Positions 26,198 to 33,952 of a stretch of 64,000 bases of DNA are shown here, piece by piece; the stretch's first letter is position 1, and each line of letters begins with the position of its first letter. A model generated the notes under the pieces. The model was not told the origin of the DNA, did not search any database, and saw only the letters and a program-made list of their open reading frames with translations. Source of the stretch: Methylophaga nitratireducenticrescens (GTDB lineage Bacteria; Pseudomonadota; Gammaproteobacteria; Nitrosococcales; Methylophagaceae); the NCBI RefSeq assembly GCF_000260985.4, contig NC_017857.3:1860001-1924000 (forward strand). Direction: 5' to 3'. The translations under genes and the position numbers were made by a program.

Positions 26198-28300
26198 TTG
26201 ATTTGTTTTCCAGTACTTAGAAATTTAAAGATTGAGAACTATCAACTTTACAAAAATGAAAAAAGCGATGGCTTAGAGCACAATTTCAACGGCGGGGTGC
26301 ATTTAATTGTTGGCATAAACGGCCTAGGAAAAACGACTCTACTCAATGGGGTCTACAGATTGTTAGTTGGTCCAAATGATGCTCCAAAAGGTGGAGAAAA
26401 AACACTTGGTAGTAGCAAGAATGAATTAACCAGTTGGAGAAGAAGAAAGTTTTTTTCAAGCAGAGTCAAAGATGGCGCCCTAGATGCAACGATTGAGGGA
26501 ATAATTAGCTTTGGTGAAAGAAGAATCAAATTAAAAAGAAAATTATCGAATCTAGAAGTTATTAGCCTATCTATCGATGATGTTGATATTGATGCTAGCC
26601 AAGATATATATGAAGAAAAAGTTGTAGAACTATCAGGGCTTCCATCTTTTATAGATTTTTTCTCAGTTGTTAAATTTCTAGTTTTCTTTTTGGAAGATCG
26701 ATCAGACTTAATTTGGGATCACATGTCCCAGTTTGAAATTTTCCGAATACTTTTTTTCGATAGAGAGTCAGCAAAGGTTGCTGCTGAATATAGGGATGAA
26801 GCCAGGAGTGCTGACAGTAACTACAGAAATTTACTGGCGTCTGTAAATAAAATAAAGGATGAGCTTGATCACTTAACTTCTGATGAAACAGAAACTAATA
26901 GTAAGGAATATGCTTCAGCAATTGCTCATTTAAATGGTATCGAGGGAAGATTAGCGGAGATAAATGACGAACTTTCCGATAATAATGCTGAAATCACCAA
27001 CGCAAAAGTAAAAATAGCTCAATCTCGTCGAGATTTTGATGAGTACAAATTTGGAATTGAAGAATCCCAACACAGTATGCTTTCAAAGCACTTCCCAAAT
27101 TTAGATGACACCATAAAGATTTTACTTGGTAATTTATCATCTGGTGGAGGATGTTTTGTTTGTGGTAACGAATCTGAAGATGCATATTATGTAATTGAAA
27201 AATCTATAGAAAAGAAACAATGCCCCGTTTGCCACTCTACTGAAAATGTCCAAGAATCTTTCGCCAATGTGGTTAGTGAGCCAGAAAGAGCGGCAGCAGA
27301 AATTGAACGATTACATAAAAAATCGCTACAGTGTTTAAAAGATCATGAGAGCCAAAAGTTAATACTTCATGGGCTTTATATAGAACAGGGACGCTTATTA
27401 GAACTCATTAGTTCTACATCAAAAGAAAGAGAAATATGGTACCGAAAAGTTGCTTCTATTGAAAAAACTTTACCGAGTGATGATTCGGATGCACAGGAGT
27501 TGGCTAAACAGTTAAAAAGTTGGCAAGGAATGCTACAGCAATATGACGACACAAGGAAAAAGAAAACGCTAGCTTATAGTCAAGAAATAGCGCTTCAGGG
27601 AAAATCGTTTGATGACAAACTCAAGCTACTAAAGAAAAAATTTGAATACTACTGCTCACAGCTTCTTGCTGAGACAGTAATGCTAGAGCTTGATTATTAT
27701 GAGGGGCCTCTTGGTCAAGGGGGGAAGGAAAAAGTAAAAACACCATATTTTAAGGTCAAAATGACGTCTGGAGTGCATACTGAGCACCCCGAATATAGGG
27801 AGTCTGATGAGCAAGTTTCAGAGTCACAAAGGGAGTTTATTGATTTAGCATTTAGGCTTTCATTAATTGATATCGTAACTGAGTCAGTTAACTCGCCGGC
27901 AATGGTTGTCATGGAAACACCTGAAGCTAGCCTTGATAGTATCTTTATGCATGAAATCAGCAGGTTGTTTCGCTCTTTTGGTGATAAGAATAACGGTCAA
28001 AATGTATTCTTGGCTTCAACAAATCTCAATCAAAGCTCAATGATATCAAGCTTGCTTGGAGCAGAGGATATGCCTGAGCACATAGAGCAGAATAGAAATC
28101 AACGACTTTCAGGTAAGCCAGGAAGTGTGCATAACGAACATTTACCTCTGTCAGTAATAGATATAAGTAATCGGAAGAAACACATAATCAATCTGCTAGA
28201 ACTATCAGCACCAAATGCAGCTTTAGTTAACTACAGAAACTATTACGAACAATTATTCAACGATGCGATTTATCCTGACGCTGACAACCAAAAGGATTAG
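26198..28300 (+). CDS. SMC/Rad50-like ABC ATPase (ABC-three-component-like)
   Basis: A 700-residue ATPase. Walker A GINGLGKTT is at 39-47. A central helical/coiled-coil region contains two CxxC pairs, C319/C322 (CFVC) and C342/C345 (CPVC), which may form a zinc structure at the coil tip. The C-terminal half has a signature-like SESQREFIDLAFRLSLI and a Walker B/D-loop VVMETPEASLD, where Glu replaces the usual Asp. It starts with TTG at 26198, chosen because AAAGGA lies 7 bp upstream. The next gene is 3 bp away. The combination with a small middle protein and a nuclease matches ABC-3C conflict systems. Function as a DNA sensor is family inference. Confidence 0.8.
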   Translation: MICFPVLRNLKIENYQLYKNEKSDGLEHNFNGGVHLIVGINGLGKTTLLNGVYRLLVGPNDAPKGGEKTLGSSKNELTSWRRRKFFSSRVKDGALDATIEGIISFGERRIKLKRKLSNLEVISLSIDDVDIDASQDIYEEKVVELSGLPSFIDFFSVVKFLVFFLEDRSDLIWDHMSQFEIFRILFFDRESAKVAAEYRDEARSADSNYRNLLASVNKIKDELDHLTSDETETNSKEYASAIAHLNGIEGRLAEINDELSDNNAEITNAKVKIAQSRRDFDEYKFGIEESQHSMLSKHFPNLDDTIKILLGNLSSGGGCFVCGNESEDAYYVIEKSIEKKQCPVCHSTENVQESFANVVSEPERAAAEIERLHKKSLQCLKDHESQKLILHGLYIEQGRLLELISSTSKEREIWYRKVASIEKTLPSDDSDAQELAKQLKSWQGMLQQYDDTRKKKTLAYSQEIALQGKSFDDKLKLLKKKFEYYCSQLLAETVMLELDYYEGPLGQGGKEKVKTPYFKVKMTSGVHTEHPEYRESDEQVSESQREFIDLAFRLSLIDIVTESVNSPAMVVMETPEASLDSIFMHEISRLFRSFGDKNNGQNVFLASTNLNQSSMISSLLGAEDMPEHIEQNRNQRLSGKPGSVHNEHLPLSVIDISNRKKHIINLLELSAPNAALVNYRNYYEQLFNDAIYPDADNQKD

Positions 28301-28303
28301 GGC

Positions 28304-28921
28304 ATGAATAGCAATCCCTTCTTAGCAAGTAGAGCGTGGCTTTTAATGTTGCTTGAGGGTGCAGAGCGGAACGGGATAAACACAATCCAGATGGAACAGC
28401 TTCATCGATATATTTATCTTGCGAATGTTCTCTCACCTGTCTGTATGTTAGTAATGCCTGAGTCGTACACACTAAAACATATGAGGGGGCCTTATTTTCC
28501 TAAAGCACAATGGGATATTGGTAGATTGATACTGCAAGGTTTTGTCGAATCAAAAAACTTCAAACCATTCAGTGATGACAATGGTTTTTGGCTCGCTGCG
28601 GATTTCAGAATTACCAAACGTGGAATTCTGTGTATAAAAACGCTTGCTGAGTATAGTTATTTTCGTGAACAAGCTAACTATTTAAGAGAGTTTATGTCTG
28701 CGTGCTCTCTTATACCGACCCAAAAAATTAATACCATTACTCAGCTAGATTTCCATTATGCCGCAGCATCTGAGGGGGAAGGCGTTAAGTTTTCTGAGAT
28801 GGAGGGAAACCTTAGCAAAAAGGCTGTAGTACTAATGTTTCCAGAAGACAGAGTATACACGCCAACCGAAGGTGTACATAGATATATTAACTACCTAGAT
28901 GAAGTTTCAGTAAGCTCTTAA
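28304..28921 (+). CDS. ABC-three-component middle component-like protein
   Basis: A 205-residue protein with few charged clusters and a helical N-terminus (LASRAWLLMLLEGAERNGIN). The internal LKHMRGPYFPKAQWDIGRLI and ITKRGILCI segments resemble the winged-helix middle components that sit between ATPase and effector in ABC-3C systems. The placement is diagnostic: 3 bp after the ABC ATPase and 10 bp before the nuclease gene. Its job would be to couple ATPase state to the effector. Assignment rests mainly on position and size. Confidence 0.6.
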   Translation: MNSNPFLASRAWLLMLLEGAERNGINTIQMEQLHRYIYLANVLSPVCMLVMPESYTLKHMRGPYFPKAQWDIGRLILQGFVESKNFKPFSDDNGFWLAADFRITKRGILCIKTLAEYSYFREQANYLREFMSACSLIPTQKINTITQLDFHYAAASEGEGVKFSEMEGNLSKKAVVLMFPEDRVYTPTEGVHRYINYLDEVSVSS

Positions 28922-29733
28922 GGAATGAGAAATGAGTCAACCCATATTGCAACTAGACGACAACATTCTTAATAGAGTCAAATCCAATATACCCGAAAAT
29001 ACGTCACCCTTTGCGCAGGGGGAAGACGAAGAGCAATATCGTTTCACATCCTTTATTTGCGAATACTTCCGGAATCGAAATGCCCTTAATTCTATGCCGA
29101 GTTCAGGTGTGTCATATTTTGTGTTCATCCCGCCCGAATGTATAAGAGATGTAGAAAATCTCGGTATTGGAATTGCTTCGCTTAGGAAAAATAAAGGCTA
29201 CGATTTACCGGGTAAGATTTTTTTATGTTTGGATTCTTCCCTTAATAAAACTAGAGTAATTCCATTTTCTGGTAATGATGATAGCGTCTGGAATCAATTA
29301 GAAGAAAAACTTCATGAAATAGAAGCAGTTTGTGGTGAAGGTCTTTTTCATGCGATTGTCGATTATGCTATTCAAACTATATCTGTGTTTTTAACTGAAA
29401 AAGATGAATATGAATTATTGATTCATTATGGGAAAGAGCAAGAACGCTTTTCAAAAGAGGATGTTGATAAGTTTTCGAATGAATTCCACGAGCGAGAAAC
29501 AAAGCTTCCTACTTGCGGAATGATGATTTGGGATCATCAGGGGCAATATAAATTGATTGATAAAGCTGAGGATCGAATCGCTCTTAGGTTTACACTAACA
29601 CTATCAGCAATTCTGGGGAAAGATAATGTTAGTCAGGAGACAAGAGGCGCGCATGGTAGAGCAGATGTCATAATTCATACTAGAGCAATGGTGGAAAGCC
29701 AGGGGCCATGCGTCTTGGAGTTCAAAGTGCTTC

Positions 29734-29739
29734 GCAAGG
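29734..29739 (+). repeat. IS21 target-site duplication, left copy (GCAAGG)
   Basis: GCAAGG directly precedes the TGC terminus of the IS. Its twin is at 32339-32344. Removing one copy with the IS restores the nuclease reading frame. Confidence 0.92.
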
Positions 29740-29745
29740 TGCATG

Positions 29746-29837
29746 TTTCGGCTGAATCCGATCACTGATTTCGGTTCAATCCGATCACCCATTTCGGTTT
29801 AATCCGATCGCCTGTTTCGGTTTTATCCGAACACTTT
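29746..29837 (+). repeat. Four tandem 23-bp repeats at IS21 left end
   Basis: Units start at 29746, 29769, 29792 and 29815. Each begins TTTCGG and contains ATCCGA (for example TTTCGGTTCAATCCGATCAC). The last is the most diverged. Multiple terminal repeats of this kind are transposase binding sites in IS21 elements. Confidence 0.85.
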
Positions 29838-29965
29838 TAGCCTTTTTCCGAAATCACTGTTCGGTTTACCGAAGCAAGTGTTCGGAATGCCGAAATACCG
29901 TTCTTTTTCTAACTAAATCAATTGGTAAGCTTTCCTGACGTAACTTTACTGAGGAATGGCTGACC

Positions 29966-31501
29966 ATGGCTAGAAAGAGAACACAAATGAACAAGATAAA
30001 AGATATCCTGAGACTACGATTTGACGCAGGTCTCAGCTTAAGAGACGTCAGTAAATGCTGTGCGGTTGGCCCTGCGACCGTCAGTGAAATTCTATCCCGT
30101 TTTTCTGCCAGCGGACTCACTTGGCCATTGCCAGAGCAATGCAGTGACACCGAGCTTGAAAATGCCGTCTATAAAGGCAGAAACGTCTCACGCCACAAAC
30201 GCCAGCCTGATTTTGTCACCATGCACCATGAGCTCAAACGCAAGGGCATGACCAAACTGTTGTTGTGGCAGGAGTATCGAGAGGAAGAACCGGCAACCGC
30301 CTATGGTTACACCCAGTTCTGTGAACATTACGGTCGGTGGGTAAGAACACAAAAACGCAGCATGCGACAGCTGCATCTTGCCGGGGACAAGCTGTTCATT
30401 GATTATTGCGGACCGACTGTTCCGATAATTGACCCCAACACGGGTGAAGTCCTCTACGAGGCACAAATCTACGTCGCAACGTTGGGTGCATCGAACTATA
30501 CTTATGTTGAAGCGATGCGCTCGCAACAGCTGCAAGACTGGATCATGGCACATGTCCATGCCTTTACGTTCTTCGATGGCGTGCCTCAGCTTTTAGTCCC
30601 CGACAATCTGCGTTCAGCCGTGACCAAAGCCAGTTCATACGCGCCAATACTGAATGAAAACTATGCACGTATGGCCAGGCACTACGGCACGGCCATTATG
30701 CCGGCAAGACCCTATAAGCCGAAAGACAAATCCAAAGTTGAGAATGCGGTACTGATTGTGGAACGCTGGATCTTGATGCGTTTGCGCCATGAGCACTTCT
30801 ATACGTTATCGAGCCTGAATCAGCGGATACAGGAACTGCTGTTTGAACTTAACCACCGTCAACAACGCGTTCATCCAGGCTCACGTTATGAGTTGTATAT
30901 CCGGCTGGATAAACCGGCATTGATGCCTTTACCAGCTTACGCTTATGAGTATATCGACAGCAAGCAGGCACGCGTTGGACCTGATTATCATGTGCTGTAT
31001 GCCAAACATGCTTACTCGGTACCACATCACCTTGTTGGTAAAAACGTCACGTTAGAAGCAACAGCACAAATTATCTGTATCTATTACCAGGGCAACGTCA
31101 TTGCTCAGCATCCAAGAAAACATCAGCCTGGTGGCTTTACCACCGTCAAAGAGCATATGCCAGAAGCCCATGTAAAACAGCGCTGGAGTACCGAGCGATT
31201 ACTTGGTTGGGCTAACAACATCGGTAGCGGGTGCCGTACGGTGATCACTTCACAGCTTCAACGACGACAACACCCTGAACAGGCCATTAAAAGCTGTCTG
31301 GCCATCCTCACGCTTACCAACAAATATGGACAGGAACGACTTGAAGCTGCGTGTCAAAAGGCATTGCTGCTTGAGCAGCCACATTTAAAAGTGATTACGA
31401 ATCTCTTGGTGAACAACAAAGAACGCGACACCAGCTTTACCGGTGCTGATGAGCAACCGGTTAATCACCACAACATCCGTGGACAACACTACTACCAATA
31501 A
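29966..31501 (+). CDS. istA: IS21 transposase IstA
   Basis: A 511-residue DDE transposase. The N-terminal HTH reads LRFDAGLSLRDVSKCCAVGP. The catalytic Asp are in LFIDYCGPTVP and LLVPDNLRSAV, and the Glu in KVENAVLIVERWI. The C-terminal region is basic and binds IS ends. It ends 11 bp before istB. Length and motif spacing are standard for the family, and the gene appears intact. Confidence 0.95.
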   Translation: MARKRTQMNKIKDILRLRFDAGLSLRDVSKCCAVGPATVSEILSRFSASGLTWPLPEQCSDTELENAVYKGRNVSRHKRQPDFVTMHHELKRKGMTKLLLWQEYREEEPATAYGYTQFCEHYGRWVRTQKRSMRQLHLAGDKLFIDYCGPTVPIIDPNTGEVLYEAQIYVATLGASNYTYVEAMRSQQLQDWIMAHVHAFTFFDGVPQLLVPDNLRSAVTKASSYAPILNENYARMARHYGTAIMPARPYKPKDKSKVENAVLIVERWILMRLRHEHFYTLSSLNQRIQELLFELNHRQQRVHPGSRYELYIRLDKPALMPLPAYAYEYIDSKQARVGPDYHVLYAKHAYSVPHHLVGKNVTLEATAQIICIYYQGNVIAQHPRKHQPGGFTTVKEHMPEAHVKQRWSTERLLGWANNIGSGCRTVITSQLQRRQHPEQAIKSCLAILTLTNKYGQERLEAACQKALLLEQPHLKVITNLLVNNKERDTSFTGADEQPVNHHNIRGQHYYQ

Positions 31502-31512
31502 GGACGCTGACC

Positions 31513-32259
31513 ATGAGTTTATCCTCATTGCATGAACAGTTAAAAGCACTACGGCTGGGCCACTTTTGCCAGGCACTGCAACAGCAACAAGCACAACCCA
31601 ACACCTACGCCGATATGAACTTCGAAGAGCGGCTTGGGCTTTTGGCAACCCATGAACTGTTGTGTCGCGATAACACAAAAGTCACGCGCCTGGTCCGGCA
31701 GGCAAAGCTTCGTTTTGATGCTCGCCCCAGTGGTATCGACTATCGCAGTGACCGGGGGCTTAAGAAAGAAAAAATAGCCACATTACTGAGCGGACAGTAC
31801 TTACATTACAACCAGAATATTATCATTACCGGTGCCACTGGCTGCGGCAAAACACATCTTGCCTGCGCCCTGGCAACACAGGCTTGCGAGCAACATCACA
31901 GTGCCCGTTACTATCGGCTCGGTGAGTTGCTTGATGAGCTGCATGTTGGGAGAGCTGATGGTTCATACCGGCAACAACTCACTGTGCTGGCTAAACGTAA
32001 GCTACTTGTCCTTGATGACTGGGGAATGGAAAAGCTGACCGCACGTCAGGCCAACGATTTACTGGATGTGATGGAGCTGCGTTACCAACAATCCAGCACT
32101 ATCATCGCCAGCCAAATCCCCACCGCAGAATGGTACACACTGATACCCAGTCCAACAATCGCAGATGCATTGCTCGATCGTTTACTGCACAACAGTCACC
32201 GTATTGAACTAACTGGAGAATCGATGAGAAAACTAGACCAATCCGATCACTTAGCGTAA
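31513..32259 (+). CDS. istB: IS21 helper ATPase IstB
   Basis: A 248-residue DnaC-like AAA+ protein that helps the transposase choose targets. Walker A is ITGATGCGKTHLAC near residue 100 and Walker B is LLVLDDWGMEKL; a sensor-type STIIASQIPTAEWY follows. A GACGCTGACC spacer separates it from istA. Intact by length and motifs. Confidence 0.95.
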   Translation: MSLSSLHEQLKALRLGHFCQALQQQQAQPNTYADMNFEERLGLLATHELLCRDNTKVTRLVRQAKLRFDARPSGIDYRSDRGLKKEKIATLLSGQYLHYNQNIIITGATGCGKTHLACALATQACEQHHSARYYRLGELLDELHVGRADGSYRQQLTVLAKRKLLVLDDWGMEKLTARQANDLLDVMELRYQQSSTIIASQIPTAEWYTLIPSPTIADALLDRLLHNSHRIELTGESMRKLDQSDHLA

Positions 32260-32338
32260 AAAAAGCATTATGAAAAAGAACGGCTAACGGGTGATCGGAT
32301 AACTCCGGAATCGCTGTTCGGAATCACCGAAATACGCA

Positions 32339-32344
32339 GCAAGG
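32339..32344 (+). repeat. IS21 target-site duplication, right copy (GCAAGG)
   Basis: GCAAGG directly follows the GCA terminus of the IS and matches 29734-29739. Confidence 0.92.
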
Positions 32345-32803
32345 GGCATAGCGAACAAAGCTGTGAAAAATGGCTTAGCGGCGGCATTCTTCAAGTGTTA
32401 GATTATGGGAAAGATAGAGAAGCCAAAAGTCATTATTTAATGGTTTACGACGGGCGAGAGAAGCTTGGGAAGCTTACATCAATAGAGAAGAAAACTGCTG
32501 ACAATAATATTATTTACCTCCATTTCGAAATGTATAACACTGTAGATGGTGAAAGAAAATCTAAGCTAAGTAATACAGTGCAAGATCAATGAATTAAGGG
32601 CTGTAAATTGTCTTACATAGATTATTTTCATTAAAGATGTTTCTTGTAAATCTAGTTTTAACTTTTTTATAAAATACCGTTCTGTCTTGCGAATCTAGAA
32701 ATAATATTTAGAGAAGAGGGCAAATCCAGCTTTAGTATTTTTTAGTCTAGATTTAACCCTCAATAATCTCACTTTTTGTATGTCCCTACGTTACGCGACA
32801 AAA

Positions 32804-33952
32804 TCAATCCCATTTCAAACCGCCACCTGTTTGGTACTCGGTAACTTTTGTCTCAAAAAAGTTCTTTTCTTTCCGCATGTTAGCCTGTTCATCCAGCCAG
32901 GGCAGGGTAGCTTCGGCACCGGGGAAGGGTTCTTCGAAGCCGAGTTGTTTGGCACGGCGATTAGCGGTGAAGCGGAATTGGCCATGGTGGGCTTCTTTTG
33001 AGTAACCCAGAATTGGGTCGCGCAGGATGTAGCCACCGTAGGTTGCTTCAGCTGCATCAGCTTCTTCGAACATTTCCTGGATTTTCTTTGGATCCAGTTT
33101 GACATTTTCCTCTTTAATGATTTGTCTGCAAACACGAATACCGAACGATGCATGCATAACTTCATCTCGCATGATGTATTGCAGCTGTTCGCCAGTACCT
33201 TTCATCAGGCCACGACGTTGCAGGGCAAAGATCGGTGAAAAACCATTATAGAACCAGCAGCCTTCGAATATGCCGGCGAAGAACGCGTAGGACATGACGA
33301 AGTTTTCCAGTTCGTCTTTATCACGCAGATCGATATCGCTACGCATAACAGTATCGAGACGCTTATTGGCGAGTTGGATCTTTTGGTAAATCTCCGGTAC
33401 TACGCGGTAGCGGTTGTAGATTTCACTTTGATCCAGACCAATGGTTTCGATGCAGTGCTGGTAGGTCCAGGTATGCAATGCTTCTTCGTACACCTGACGT
33501 GCCTGATAAATCTGCAGTTCCGGTGCGGTCATTTTTTCCATTACCGCCAGACCGATATTACGCATGGCGAGAATATCGGAGGTGGTCAGGTAGGACAGTA
33601 CGTTTTCATAGACATGACGTTCTTCCAGTGTCAGTTTATGACGGTAGTCATGAACGTCTTGTGCCATGTTGATATCGAGCGGTGTCCAGTGGTTTTTGTT
33701 GGCGTTTAAGAAGTAGTTCCATGCCCATGGATATTTGAATGGCGCAAGCTGATTGATATCAGCTAGACCATTCACCACGCGTTTGTCGTCAGCATTTACG
33801 GCTTTGGCATTTAATGGCAATTCACCGACACTGGCCGTTGACGGTTCGGGAGTGTCGAGTTCATTAGCTGCTTGCTGCATAGGCGGCAGCAGTTCGTTGT
33901 CGACTTTGTCGGTTGCCGGTTTTTCGGCAAGTGGATCATCCCAGTTAAACAT
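32804..33952 (-). CDS. nrdB: Class Ia ribonucleotide reductase, beta subunit
   Basis: The 382-residue radical-generating subunit of aerobic ribonucleotide reductase. Diiron ligands are visible in YQARQVYEEALHTWTYQHC (ExxH) and MRDEVMHASFG (ExxH), along with the EGCWFYNGF helix. I chose the ATG at 33952, which overlaps the nrdA stop as TAATG; an upstream TTG would add three residues. It lies directly downstream of nrdA, as usual, and no ferredoxin gene follows. The 211-bp gap to the accessory island (32593-32803) is AT-rich without a clear terminator. Confidence 0.96.
   Translation of the reverse strand: MFNWDDPLAEKPATDKVDNELLPPMQQAANELDTPEPSTASVGELPLNAKAVNADDKRVVNGLADINQLAPFKYPWAWNYFLNANKNHWTPLDINMAQDVHDYRHKLTLEERHVYENVLSYLTTSDILAMRNIGLAVMEKMTAPELQIYQARQVYEEALHTWTYQHCIETIGLDQSEIYNRYRVVPEIYQKIQLANKRLDTVMRSDIDLRDKDELENFVMSYAFFAGIFEGCWFYNGFSPIFALQRRGLMKGTGEQLQYIMRDEVMHASFGIRVCRQIIKEENVKLDPKKIQEMFEEADAAEATYGGYILRDPILGYSKEAHHGQFRFTANRRAKQLGFEEPFPGAEATLPWLDEQANMRKEKNFFETKVTEYQTGGGLKWD

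Larger units (their letters stand above)
29740..32338 (+). mobile_element. IS21-family insertion sequence (2599 bp)
   Basis: The element carries istA and istB. Its ends run from TGCATGTTTCGG on the left to an inverted match, ATTTCGGTGATTCCG on the reverse strand followed inward, on the right; both termini are TGC...GCA. A 6-bp direct repeat GCAAGG at 29734-29739 and 32339-32344 flanks it exactly. Four tandem 23-bp repeats begin at 29746 near the left end, as in other IS21 members. It interrupts the nuclease gene of the ABC system. Confidence 0.93.
28932..32592 (+). pseudogene. PD-(D/E)XK nuclease effector, split by IS21 element
   Basis: The intact gene is 28932-29739 joined in frame to 32345-32592 once the IS and one copy of the 6-bp duplication GCAAGG are removed, giving a 351-residue protein. 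The catalytic core is visible: Asp245 in HGRADVII, Glu263 and Lys265 in CVLEFKVLRK, followed after the junction by a conserved-looking ILQVLDYGK. The insertion falls three codons after the catalytic Lys, so the remaining 5' ORF (to 29768) encodes a truncated protein that reads into the IS. Last gene of the methylase-ABC-middle component operon and its probable DNA-cleaving effector. Inactive unless the IS excises. Confidence 0.85.

Noticed and set aside
32647-32755. TAAATCTAG / CTAGATTTA inverted pair and a third AATCTAG near nrdB as possible Tn7-like end
   Set aside because: Arms only 9 bp, 90 bp apart, in AT-rich DNA; no terminal TGT/ACA or matching far end.
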